Shown here: one piece after another, positions 45,160-53,789 of the stretch
How positions within the stretch are numbered: position 1 is the first letter of the stretch
Layout of the letters: every line of letters begins with the position of its first letter
NCBI GenBank assembly: GCA_036768475.1
Contig: DAIPMW010000016.1
Location: 1 to 64,000 of the forward strand
Length of the DNA: 64,000 nt
Source: JAEUMD01 sp036768475
GTDB taxonomy: Bacteria; Pseudomonadota; Alphaproteobacteria; Rhizobiales; Hyphomicrobiaceae
Reading direction: 5' to 3'
Notes under the pieces: generated by a model
What the model was told of the DNA's origin: nothing
The model's database searches: none
Seen by the model: only the letters and a program-made list of their open reading frames with translations
Made by a program: the position numbers and the translations under genes

Positions 45160-46890
45160 TCAGGCCAATCCGCGGCGCCTGCGCTCTGCATCGTCCCATG
45201 CGATCAGCGGCTGATAGTCGGGAACGAAACCGAGGCCCTTGCTCGCATCCGACGAGACGACGGCCTGCGACGTCACCACGTCGACGACCGCCGGCGCATT
45301 GGCCAGTGAACGGGCCAGCGCGTCGGGCAGATCCTCGGGTATCTCGACCCGCTCACCGTGCGCCCCAAGAGCATGGGCCATTCCGGCATAGTCGGAATGG
45401 CGCAGCGTCGTACCGACCACCCGGCCACCATAATTCATTTCCTGATCGAGCCGCTCGATATTCCACGCGGCATTGTTTGAGATGACGATGACGCATTTCG
45501 CACCATGACGAACGGCGGTGTCGATCTCCATCGCGTTGATGCCGAACGCGCCATCGCCCGTGGTGCAGATCACCTGACGGTCAGGAAATGCGAGGGATGC
45601 TGCAATGGCGTAGGGAACGCCCACTCCAAGACAGCCGAAGGCGCCCGCATCAAGATAGGTGCCAGCATCGAGGCCCACGCGGGCGAAGCTCAAAAGATCT
45701 CCGCCGTCGGCGATCGCAATGTAATTTTTCTCTGCAACCTTCTTGATGGCATCGAATATGGCGGCGGGATGCACTTTGCCATCGCTGCCGACAGGCGCCG
45801 GTGTCCTGCCATTGGCGCTTCGCTCCAGATGTCTGATGCGCAGTCCTTCCGTCCATGTCCGGTCCACCGCGGGAGCGGTATTTCCTGCCGCCTCCACGAT
45901 AGCATCAAGAGCGAGGCCCGGTGTCGCCAGGATCTCGGGGTCACCGCGTCGGTTGTCCACGAGTTCGCCCGCCGTATCTGCGACTCGCAGGAAACGCGCC
46001 TTGGGGAAAACGGCTGGAGAACCGTAGCCAAGCTGGTAGTCGAGCTTGCGTCCCACGACGAGCACCATGTCGGCTTCGCTCATGGCGGCCGCGCGCGTGG
46101 CGCCGACGACGGAAGCATGATCGGCAGGTACCAGTCCGCGGCTTTCCTGAGTGTCGAGATAGACGGCACCACAGGCATCTAGAAGACGCACCAGTGCCGC
46201 GTCAGACCCTTTAGCGCCCCGCCCGGTTATAATGAGCGGACGCTTCGCACTCCACAAGGCTTGCGCAGCCATCTCGATGGCTGCCGGATCTGGTGGGAGC
46301 AGGCGTTTGCCGCGCGGCTTCATCCAATCGTCAAGAATGAGAGTTTCGGGGATAGGCGTGCGCAACACATCGGTCGGAATTTCAAGATATACGGGCCCCG
46401 GCTCGCCGAGATCGCCAAAGGCGCGGGCAACGGCCTCATCGAACTCGCGGATTACCTGGTCGGGGACGCGTAGAGTTCGCGCCTGGCGGCAGACAGGGCG
46501 CAGAATATCGATGTGTGGGATGTCCTGCAGCGGGCCCATGTTGGCCTGTGGACGAGATGTGCAACCGCCAATCAGCAACACAGGCATCCGCGCAAGGGAC
46601 GCATTTGCCATAGCCGTAACGCAGTTCGTCACCCCCGGCCCTGCGGTGACCATCGCGACCCCAAGCTTGCCAGTCAATTCCGCATGGGCGTGCGCCATGT
46701 GTACCGCCGCACCCTCATCGCGCACATCGATTATGCGAATTCCGAGACGGGCGACATGGTCCCATATCGGCTGGATGTGTCCGCCCTGGAGGCCGAACAG
46801 CCGATCCACTGCGCGAGCCTTCAAAAAGCGCGCGATCCACTCAGCACAGACGTTGGGTGTGCTGTTGAGATCTCTGGGGGCGGTGGACAT
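45160..46890 (-). CDS. Thiamine-diphosphate-dependent enzyme (acetolactate-synthase-like)
   Basis: A 576-aa ThDP enzyme of the acetohydroxyacid synthase/2-hydroxyacyl-CoA lyase class. The Pyr domain carries the likely catalytic glutamate in DVRDEGAAVHMAHAHAELTG; the middle domain follows; the PP domain has the ThDP motif GDGAFGINAMEIDTAVRHGA...NN. Start ATG 46890 follows an AGGAGG ribosome-binding site. It lies just downstream of an acyl-CoA ligase gene on the same strand, which suggests a 2-hydroxyacyl-CoA lyase or similar activity, not branched-chain synthesis (no small subunit gene). This substrate assignment is inference. Confidence 0.84.
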   Translation of the reverse strand: MSTAPRDLNSTPNVCAEWIARFLKARAVDRLFGLQGGHIQPIWDHVARLGIRIIDVRDEGAAVHMAHAHAELTGKLGVAMVTAGPGVTNCVTAMANASLARMPVLLIGGCTSRPQANMGPLQDIPHIDILRPVCRQARTLRVPDQVIREFDEAVARAFGDLGEPGPVYLEIPTDVLRTPIPETLILDDWMKPRGKRLLPPDPAAIEMAAQALWSAKRPLIITGRGAKGSDAALVRLLDACGAVYLDTQESRGLVPADHASVVGATRAAAMSEADMVLVVGRKLDYQLGYGSPAVFPKARFLRVADTAGELVDNRRGDPEILATPGLALDAIVEAAGNTAPAVDRTWTEGLRIRHLERSANGRTPAPVGSDGKVHPAAIFDAIKKVAEKNYIAIADGGDLLSFARVGLDAGTYLDAGAFGCLGVGVPYAIAASLAFPDRQVICTTGDGAFGINAMEIDTAVRHGAKCVIVISNNAAWNIERLDQEMNYGGRVVGTTLRHSDYAGMAHALGAHGERVEIPEDLPDALARSLANAPAVVDVVTSQAVVSSDASKGLGFVPDYQPLIAWDDAERRRRGLA

Positions 46891-46939
46891 TGCGGCCTCC
46901 TTTCCTGAGAGAACGATCGCGATCGCATCGGTGCAAGCC

Positions 46940-48499
46940 TTAGCCGTGTCCCATCCGATCACGCAACACACGGTGCAAGATCTTACCGGTCGCAGTGCGC
47001 GGCATGTCTGCGTCCGAAATAAAATTCACCGTACGCGGGCGTTTGTAGCCGGCCAGCCGCTCACGCGCATGCGCGACGATGTCGGCTTCGCTGACCGTCA
47101 TGCCATCCTTGAGAATTACAAATGCATGAACGCGTTCGCCCCACTTCTCGTCAGGCACTCCAATCACGGCAACGTCTTTCACTGCAGGATGGCTGCCAAC
47201 GCCTATCTCAACCTCGGATGGATAAACGTTCTCGCCTCCGGAGATGATCATGTTTTTCTTCCGGTCGACGAGCCAGATGTAACCGTCCTCGTCGCGCCGG
47301 GCCATGTCACCAACACTGCAGTAGGCGCCGCGAAAGGCTTCGGCGGTCTTCTCGGGCAACTTCCAATAGCCATCGAATGTATAGGGGTTGCACGAAAACA
47401 GCTCGCCCGTCTCGCCATCGGGCACTTCATTGCCCGCATCGTCGAGCAAACGGACCGGTGCAGAGGCGACGCATTCTCGACCGACGGAGCCAAGCTTCTT
47501 GAACTGCTCTTCGGGATGCAGCATCGTGACCCAGCCCGCCTCGGTCGATCCATAAAGCTCGAAGAGACCGGAGTTGCGGAACATCTCCATGATGGCTCGT
47601 TTGGTGTCGGGGCGCGCCGGCGCGGAGGAGATCATCAGTTGCTTGATGGCATCGCAGCGGTAGCGCTCGCGGACAGCGTCCGACAATGAGAGCATCATGA
47701 TGTAATGTGTCGGCACGAGTGAGGTGAACGTCGCACCGGTCTGCGACAGAATCCTGAGGACATGCTCTGCATCGAAGCTCTTGCGCGAATAGATCGATAC
47801 AGCAGCGCCGCAGTAGGCATAGGCCCCGAAAAAGTAAAGCGAGTTAGCGTGGCACATCGGCATGACGAGCAGCACGTTGTCGGAACGCCGGATGCCGATC
47901 TCGATCTCGGAGATCAGCGAAATAAGCGCGCTGCCCTTATGACTGCGGATCGCGCCCTTCGGATTGCCTGTGGTGCCGGACGTGTACATCAGCATCCAGG
48001 GATCGGATGCAGATATTGCGATGTCGGGCTCGGTGGCAGCCGAAGCGGCGATCAGACTCTCATAGTCGAGATAACCCGCTGGGCATGGGCGTGTGCCAAA
48101 ATGAATGAAGCGCGAGGCCGGGCATGAAAGGTCCTGTCGGATATCCTCGACGACGTGGGACAGCTCGTCCTGAACGATGATGGCCCCCGCCTGCGCATTC
48201 TCGACGATGTAGCATACCTCGTGCCCGACGAGGCGGAAGTTGACCGGCACCGCGACGAGGCCGGCCTTGGCGGTGGCCGCGTAGATCTCAGCCCATTCAA
48301 TACAGTTGTAGGCGAGCACGGCGACGCGATCGCCCTTGGTGAGGCCGAGACCAAGGAGCGCGTTCGCGAGACGGCAGGCGCGGGCGTTCCAGGCGCGACT
48401 GGTCAGTTCCCGCTCGAGATCGCGAACGGCGATGCGCTCGGGTTCAAGGCGCGCCTGCGCCGCTACGACCTGCCCGAGCGTAAGCACATCCTGCTGCAT
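46940..48499 (-). CDS. Acyl-CoA ligase (AMP-dependent synthetase family)
   Basis: A 519-aa adenylate-forming ligase. The P-loop-like A3 motif is MYTSGTTGNPKGA (about residue 174), A5 is LFELYGSTEAGW, and the core A7-A8 region is SVGDMARRDEDGYIWLVDRKKN then IISGGENVYPSEVE. The catalytic lysine of A10 lies in PRTATGKILHRVLRD. It activates a carboxylic acid to its CoA ester. The ATG at 48499 (MQQDVL) is preferred to 48511. The gap to the ThDP gene is 49 nt, so they are likely co-expressed. Confidence 0.9.
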   Translation of the reverse strand: MQQDVLTLGQVVAAQARLEPERIAVRDLERELTSRAWNARACRLANALLGLGLTKGDRVAVLAYNCIEWAEIYAATAKAGLVAVPVNFRLVGHEVCYIVENAQAGAIIVQDELSHVVEDIRQDLSCPASRFIHFGTRPCPAGYLDYESLIAASAATEPDIAISASDPWMLMYTSGTTGNPKGAIRSHKGSALISLISEIEIGIRRSDNVLLVMPMCHANSLYFFGAYAYCGAAVSIYSRKSFDAEHVLRILSQTGATFTSLVPTHYIMMLSLSDAVRERYRCDAIKQLMISSAPARPDTKRAIMEMFRNSGLFELYGSTEAGWVTMLHPEEQFKKLGSVGRECVASAPVRLLDDAGNEVPDGETGELFSCNPYTFDGYWKLPEKTAEAFRGAYCSVGDMARRDEDGYIWLVDRKKNMIISGGENVYPSEVEIGVGSHPAVKDVAVIGVPDEKWGERVHAFVILKDGMTVSEADIVAHARERLAGYKRPRTVNFISDADMPRTATGKILHRVLRDRMGHG

Positions 48500-48693
48500 T
48501 GGTACGCCCACGCATTAATATTGGCGTGTGCAGGTAGGTGGTTTGTCGTTGAACCTGCCCGGCCATGCTGGACCCGATGTCGTATGAAATTTCTGCAGTA
48601 ACGCATTGACGCGAGCTTAAGCGGTCGGCCGGAACCAGGCAACGGCTATCGGAGCGTCGCACTGATCGTTACCACCGGCACCTTGACCGAGGC

Positions 48694-48738
48694 GGTACTG
48701 GATCGCATTCATGTTTCCGTCAAACATGAGCGCGATCT
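48694..48738 (+). repeat. Dispersed repeat R2, copy 2 (partial)
   Basis: Contains the GGATCGC...TTCATGTTTCCGTCAAACATGAGCGCGATC part of R2, with an inverted-repeat core CATGTTT/AACATG. It lacks the AGTGTGCAGCGG end seen at 32971 and 50426. Confidence 0.62.
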
Positions 48739-48810
48739 TAAGCCCGCTGCAGCTCCATTTTGTTGACCGCGATTTTCCATCGATTCCCAAGAGGCTCAAT
48801 ACGGCGCGCG

Positions 48811-48905
48811 ACTGCCTCGACCGAGACCGTGATTGAGACGCTCAAACATAAAGATAGTGCAGGCCGCAACGGCCAGACGTGGTCCACGTCTGAACCCGAC
48901 CTGCT
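48811..48905 (-). repeat. Dispersed repeat R1, copy 3 (inverted)
   Basis: Read on the minus strand it gives CAGCAGGTCGGGTTC, then ACGTCTGGCCGTTGC, GGCCTGCACTATCT, TTTGAGCGTCT and AATCACGG, all R1 elements in order. It lies in the intergenic region before the MFS gene's end. Confidence 0.72.
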
Positions 48906-48931
48906 GGTGATGCGCACCAACCGGTTCCGGT

Positions 48932-50263
48932 CTATGCCGAGCGGGCCGAAGAGCGCTGCATGACGACCAGTACGGTAACCGCCACTGCAAGCGTCAGCAG
49001 GGATACCCAAAGGACCGTGTCCCATCCATAACTCGTCAGCAATCCTCCCGACGAGAAAGATCCGAGGGCCATCATGCCGAAAATGATGAAGTCGTTTAGG
49101 GCTTGAACGCGGGTTCTTTCCTCAGGACGATGGCACTCGAGCACCAGTGCCGATGCGCCGACGAAGCCGAAGTTCCAGCCAATGCCTATAAGGATAAGCG
49201 TCAGCCAGAAGTTGGCGACATCCACGCCAGTCAGGCCGACCATGGCGGAAGCAGCGATCAGGCTCAATCCTGTCGCCACGACGAGATGCGCACCAAAACG
49301 TGTAATCAGCCGTCCGGTAAAGAAGCTCGGAGCGTACATGGCGATCACGTGCCACTGAAGACCAAGATTGGCAGTTTCCTGTGGCAGCCCGCACAAGCGC
49401 ATTGCAAGCGGCGCTGACGTCATGATGAAGTTCATGAGCAAATACGAGACGAGACCGCTTATCACCGCGGTCATGAATCTGGGTTGGCTTGCAATGAGTT
49501 TCAGTGGTCGGCCAGCGGCAAGCTCCGTTGCTGCGGGCTTGGGCAATCGAACCCCGGACAGAATGATGGCGGAGAATGCTGCAACCGCCGCTTGGGCAAG
49601 AAACGTCGCGAAGAACAAATAGGGCGACCACAGGTACATGGTATGGGTGACGAGTTGGGGGCCGATGACGCCGGCCAGAACACCGCCCGCCATAACGGCT
49701 GACAATGCTCGTGCGCGACGCTCCGGCGGCACGCAGTCAGCGGCGGCGAAGCGAAAGGAAAGTGCAACAGCGTTGTAGGCACCGCCGAAGAAGGTTGCGA
49801 GACAGAACAACCAGAACGAACCCTGAAGCACAGCCACCGCACCAAGCAGCCCAACGATCACACCACAGGCCGTTCCGGTCAGAAACGCTGCACGCCGGCC
49901 GTAGCGCCGCGCAATCGCTCCGGCTGGGAGCGTACAGGCCGCCATGCCGACCACGAAAACGGATATCGGAAGCGTAGCCAGTGCCTTGTTTGGCGCAAGC
50001 ATGTTCCCGACGATTGCCCCTGTCGCGTACACCACGACAGAGTTGGCGCCGGCCAGGGCTTGCGCGATCGCAAGTCTTGGAACGTTGCCGCGGGGCAGAG
50101 GAACTGGTGGGGAACGTTCTGGCGCAGGTGCCTCAGATGCCAACTCAGGCTCTGCTTCAACCCGGTTCTCAGACGGGCAATTCCCGATTCGATCTTGGCC
50201 GCGTTCAGCGTTGCGGTTCGATGTGGGCAACACTTGCTGTTGGCAGCCGTCGTCATGCGTCAT
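48932..50263 (-). CDS. MFS transporter
   Basis: A 443-aa major facilitator superfamily permease with 12 predicted hydrophobic segments after a hydrophilic N-terminal region of about 60 residues. Family features include AGAIARRYGRRAAFLTGTAC (conserved loop after helix 2) and ERRARALSAVMAGGVLAGVI, a loop and helix of the first half. The ATG at 50263 (MTHDDG) is chosen because the frame further upstream is repeat R2 DNA. It is divergent from the AraC gene, which likely regulates it. Substrate unknown. Confidence 0.84.
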   Translation of the reverse strand: MTHDDGCQQQVLPTSNRNAERGQDRIGNCPSENRVEAEPELASEAPAPERSPPVPLPRGNVPRLAIAQALAGANSVVVYATGAIVGNMLAPNKALATLPISVFVVGMAACTLPAGAIARRYGRRAAFLTGTACGVIVGLLGAVAVLQGSFWLFCLATFFGGAYNAVALSFRFAAADCVPPERRARALSAVMAGGVLAGVIGPQLVTHTMYLWSPYLFFATFLAQAAVAAFSAIILSGVRLPKPAATELAAGRPLKLIASQPRFMTAVISGLVSYLLMNFIMTSAPLAMRLCGLPQETANLGLQWHVIAMYAPSFFTGRLITRFGAHLVVATGLSLIAASAMVGLTGVDVANFWLTLILIGIGWNFGFVGASALVLECHRPEERTRVQALNDFIIFGMMALGSFSSGGLLTSYGWDTVLWVSLLTLAVAVTVLVVMQRSSARSA

Positions 50264-50425
50264 GGCGAAATACCTGTCGGGAGAGCGATGGATTGCGGTG
50301 CAGGGGGTGAGCGAACGCGCCGGTCCAGGTAATTTAGGGAAAATACGACCGGCCTTCTTTTTATACGTTGCCAAATTATGTAGAATATCGGCCAAACTCT
50401 TGGCGGCTGGCGCATGTTGAGCTGA

Positions 50426-50510
50426 AGTGTGCAGCGGTTCAGCGTGAAAAACATGGCTCAGAACAAGGTGCTGGATCGCGTTCATGTTTCCGCCAAACGT
50501 GACGCGAACC
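50426..50510 (+). repeat. Dispersed repeat R2, copy 3
   Basis: Starts AGTGTGCAGCGG, passes GCGTGAAAAACATGG and ends CGTTCATGTTTCCGCC. It is the best match to the copy at 32971 and directly adjoins R1 copy 4. A short inverted fragment of the same family (GTTTCTCACGCTGAACC) is near 51451-51467. Confidence 0.72.
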
Positions 50511-50511
50511 A

Positions 50512-50640
50512 GAGCCGGTCAGATCTTGATTGAATGACGCCTGGCCGGCGGGGCCAGTTCCATCTCTTTGCTTGAGAGCCTCACATCACGGCTTCGACCG
50601 ACGCATGGCTGCTTCCATCTCAGACGATCAGACTCTCGGT
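50512..50640 (+). repeat. Dispersed repeat R1, copy 4
   Basis: Elements in order: GAGCCGGTCA, TTGATTGAATGACG, CTGGCCGGCGGGGCC, TTGAGAGCCTCA, then TCGACCGACGCATGG and GGCTGCTTCCATCT. It extends into the first codons of the AraC gene if the ATG at 50605 is used, so that start may be wrong. Confidence 0.72.
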
Positions 50641-51432
50641 GCGACCTCTAGGGAATGGCAACCGATCACGGCGCCGCCGGGGCTGGCATCGCCTCAGCCA
50701 ATGACCATGCGCGTGCAGTCGATCCCTGCGTGTCACTATTTTCCCGAACACTTTCACGACTGGAACCAGGTCGTTTATGCGATTTCCGGTGTGTTGACCG
50801 TCACGGTCGAGGGACACTCATTTGCCATTTCGCCCGAGCAGGCCGTCTGGCTGCCAACGCGATGCCCGCATCGTGTCGGTTCACTGTTGGGTGCCGAGTT
50901 TCGCAGCCTTTGGCTTGCCCATGAGGCTGGCCGCGACCTACCCGAGGTTCCAACCTTGTTTGGCGTTTCGCCCTTGCTGCAGGCGCTGATTTTGGAAGCG
51001 GCCGCGATCGAGCGAGAGGAACGCTCCAGTGATTATTTCGGCCGCGTCAGTGCACTCATTCTCGATCAGCTTCGACGGGCGCAACCGCTTCCGGTCTCGC
51101 TGCCATGGCCGCGGAGTGAGCCGCTGGCGCGCTTGTGCGAGGCACTCTATGCAAACCCGGCCGACACGCGCGGACCAAAGGAATGGGGCCGTGAGCTTGG
51201 AATGTCGGAGCGAACATTAGCGCGACGCTTCGAGGCCAGCCTCGGCATGAGCCTACGCACATGGCGTCGGCGCGTACGACTGTTTAAGGCGATTGAACTG
51301 CTCGGCGGCGGACTGGATGTCACGCAGACGGCGATGGAACTTGGATATGGCTCGGCCTCAGCGTTCGTGTACGCCTTTCGTGTCGAGATGGGCTGCAGCC
51401 CGCTGGCTTACATGCGCGGTCGCAACGCGTAG
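50605..51432 (+). CDS. AraC family transcriptional regulator
   Basis: A regulator of up to 275 aa with an N-terminal cupin ligand-binding domain (HYFPEHFHDWNQVVYAISGV is the cupin motif) and a C-terminal AraC-type double HTH (about residues 180-270: RELGMSERTLARRFEASLGM and LDVTQTAMELGYGSASAFVY). The ATG at 50605 lies in repeat R1; the ATG at 50701 (MTMRVQSIPACHYF) may be the true start. It is divergent from the MFS gene, probably its regulator. Confidence 0.86.
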   Translation: MAASISDDQTLGATSREWQPITAPPGLASPQPMTMRVQSIPACHYFPEHFHDWNQVVYAISGVLTVTVEGHSFAISPEQAVWLPTRCPHRVGSLLGAEFRSLWLAHEAGRDLPEVPTLFGVSPLLQALILEAAAIEREERSSDYFGRVSALILDQLRRAQPLPVSLPWPRSEPLARLCEALYANPADTRGPKEWGRELGMSERTLARRFEASLGMSLRTWRRRVRLFKAIELLGGGLDVTQTAMELGYGSASAFVYAFRVEMGCSPLAYMRGRNA

Positions 51433-51511
51433 CTCTTCGTTTCTGTCATGTTTCTCACGCTGAACCGGCTTTGTGCCTTCCACGGCGCTATCGGCACTGC
51501 GTGAGCAGCTT

Positions 51512-53788
51512 TCAAAGCTGTTTTTCGAAAATCACCTTGTTGTCGCCGGGACGATAGAAATCGTTGAGTTCGGCTATCTTGCGGAAGCCCCGGCGCCGAT
51601 AGAACGCCCGGGTAGGTGCATATTTCTCCTGCGACGAGGTGTCGGCGAAAAGCTTGTCGCCGCCCAGCGCGCGCACCGCTTCCACCGTCTGCTCGAGTAG
51701 CTGGCGTCCGATGCCTTGGCGTTGCGCGTCGGCATCGACAACGATCCAATAGAGATCGTAGGCCGATTGCGTTGCCGGTATCCGACCGAAGCACGTGTAA
51801 CCAATGGTGCGGCCATCCTGACGGGCGAGGATGAACTCGTAGCCCGATGCCGCGCCCTTGGCGATGCGCTCCTCGACCAACTCGACCGCAATGTCGACCT
51901 CGTCGGCGGTAAAGAAATCGGTCGAGGCAGCCAGCCGGCGGACGATCTCGACATCAGCCTGCGTCACGTTCTGGGCGAACTCCAGGACCATCGGACGACT
52001 TCGGGCGAGCGTGGAGGGACGCTTGCGGGCCGCCGGTTTCGCCTCTGCCATGCCGGCAGCAAGTCCCTGGAAGAAGTGGCGGGCGTTGGTGCCGAGCGTG
52101 CGAATGCGATAGCCGCCCTCCTGAATCACGATGGTCGGATAGCCGGCCGCCCCGATCATGTGACCGAGTTGGGTGAAGTCCGCCGCCTCGTTGGACCAGG
52201 TGCCGGTCGGATCTGCCTTGGCGGTGTCGAAACCAACCGAAACGACGAGGTAGGCAGGATCGTGCCTGGCGATACGACGCAGCGCCTGCCCGACCGCGGC
52301 GCGATGCTCCTGCGGTTTGGTGTGCTCGGGCAAGGGAATGTTGAGGTTGTAGCCTGCCCCGCGGCCGCGACCACGCTCGTCCCGGAAACCGGTGAAATAG
52401 GGATAGGCCATGCTCGGATCGCCATGCACAGAGACGGTAAAAACATCGGAACGTTCGTAGAAGATGTCCTGTTGGCCGTTGCCGTGATGATAGTCGATGT
52501 CGAGGATGGCGACACGGCCGTAGCGCGAGAGGTAGTGCGCGGCGATACCCGAATTGCAGAAATAGCAAAAGCCGCCGAACGTGCGATGCTCGGCGTGATG
52601 GCCGGGCGGGCGCACCAGAGCATAGGCGAGCGGACGGCCATTCAGCACCTCGTCGGCCGCAGTGAGCGCGCAGTCGACCGCATGGCGAGCAGCGGGATAA
52701 GCGTTGCGATTGATGGGCGTGAAGGTATCGATGCACCAATAACCGGCCAGCACGCTGCGCTCCTTTGGCTGGCGTGCGGCGTTGCGGACCGGGAACACGT
52801 AAGGATAGACGGACTTCTTTTCAGGCGCCTCGGCGCAGGCTTGGCGGATGTAGTCGACGAGTCCGGCGTCGTGCACCTCACGGATGAAACGATCTGGAAA
52901 ATTGCGTGCCGGCATCGGCTCGAACAGACCGGTCGGCAGGATGGCGCGTTCAATGGTAGCGACGCGCACGGGCGATTCCACATAGCCACGCTCGCGGATG
53001 TGGTGGATCGAATGGCGATCATTGACGATGAGCGCAATGGGCTTGGAAAGCTTCGGGGCTGCCGGCTTGCCCGGAGCCGGCGTCTTCGGCTCGGCGGATG
53101 TATAACGCAGGGGACGCAAGGCTGCGCGACCTTCCCTCACCGAGGCCGTTACCTTCTCAATGTAGCCCGGCGGACAAACATCTCCGTATTTGCGTTCCAG
53201 AATGGCTTCGACGATTTGCGCCAACGCATCCGCAGGGGGCAAGGGATGACGCCCGAGCCCGTCAAACACGAGGTAAGGCGCGTCGGTCTCGCCTTCCTGT
53301 AGCGGCGTCTCGTATGCGGTACCCATGATGGGCCGTGCACCATAGCGCTCGTAGAACTTGAGGCGCGCTGCATTCTGGCGACGTACCTTGGGATCAGGGC
53401 TCAGACGCGGATCGTCCGGCAGGCATTCGAAGTAGAGGCCTTCGGCGGAGAGCGCGGCTGCCTCCTCGCGCACCGCCTGATAGAGCGAAGCACCAAGACC
53501 GCCGCCACTGCGCCCCGGCGCTGTCGAAAGGTTTTCCAAATAGGCAAAGGCGAGATCGGGCGCATGAAGCAGGATGGCAAAGGCATTCACCCGGCCCTTG
53601 GCGTCCTCGCTGACCAGCAACTCGGTGACGAAGCGGAACGTCATCGGGTCGGTGAGCTGGTCGGGCAGCTTGGCGATCTCTTCGGCGGACATCAGCGGGA
53701 ACTGTGCCCGCATAATCGCCTGTACTTCCTCGAGCGTGGCCTTGTCGGCAGCCGAAAGACCTCCGCGGAGCTTGCGGATTCTAAGCAT
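51512..53788 (-). CDS. GNAT-HDAC-GNAT fusion protein
   Basis: A 758-aa multidomain protein. Residues about 1-195 form an N-terminal GNAT acetyltransferase (NAARLKFYERYGARPIMG near 139-156); about 250-585 a class II histone-deacetylase/acetylpolyamine-amidohydrolase domain with the catalytic His397-His398 dyad (PPGHHAEHRTFGGFC), zinc ligands Asp432 and His434 (ILDIDYHHGNGQQ), Asp521 (GFDTAKAD), and the catalytic Tyr560 (EGGYRI); about 600-758 a second GNAT (VDADAQRQGIGRQLLEQTVE acetyl-CoA loop). All catalytic residues of the deacetylase seem present. It is last in a tight operon (spacing 4, 6 and 1 nt) after two ATP-grasp ligases and KamA. The ATG at 53788 is supported by the 1-nt gap to the upstream stop. 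Confidence 0.85.
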   Translation of the reverse strand: MLRIRKLRGGLSAADKATLEEVQAIMRAQFPLMSAEEIAKLPDQLTDPMTFRFVTELLVSEDAKGRVNAFAILLHAPDLAFAYLENLSTAPGRSGGGLGASLYQAVREEAAALSAEGLYFECLPDDPRLSPDPKVRRQNAARLKFYERYGARPIMGTAYETPLQEGETDAPYLVFDGLGRHPLPPADALAQIVEAILERKYGDVCPPGYIEKVTASVREGRAALRPLRYTSAEPKTPAPGKPAAPKLSKPIALIVNDRHSIHHIRERGYVESPVRVATIERAILPTGLFEPMPARNFPDRFIREVHDAGLVDYIRQACAEAPEKKSVYPYVFPVRNAARQPKERSVLAGYWCIDTFTPINRNAYPAARHAVDCALTAADEVLNGRPLAYALVRPPGHHAEHRTFGGFCYFCNSGIAAHYLSRYGRVAILDIDYHHGNGQQDIFYERSDVFTVSVHGDPSMAYPYFTGFRDERGRGRGAGYNLNIPLPEHTKPQEHRAAVGQALRRIARHDPAYLVVSVGFDTAKADPTGTWSNEAADFTQLGHMIGAAGYPTIVIQEGGYRIRTLGTNARHFFQGLAAGMAEAKPAARKRPSTLARSRPMVLEFAQNVTQADVEIVRRLAASTDFFTADEVDIAVELVEERIAKGAASGYEFILARQDGRTIGYTCFGRIPATQSAYDLYWIVVDADAQRQGIGRQLLEQTVEAVRALGGDKLFADTSSQEKYAPTRAFYRRRGFRKIAELNDFYRPGDNKVIFEKQL

Positions 53789-53789
53789 G

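Larger units (their letters stand above)
48500..48931. other. Intergenic region with repeats R2 and R1
   Basis: About 430 bases between same-strand genes. It holds a short R2 copy (48694-48738) and an inverted R1 copy (48811-48905), both described separately. Otherwise no supported gene. Confidence 0.5.

Noticed and set aside
46232..47689. A 485-codon plus-strand frame across the ThDP enzyme and ligase genes
   Set aside because: Spans two recognised minus-strand genes and has no family-like sequence.
51716..53302. A 528-codon plus-strand frame opposite the GNAT-HDAC-GNAT gene
   Set aside because: Complement of a gene with intact deacetylase motifs; composition is that of a shadow.
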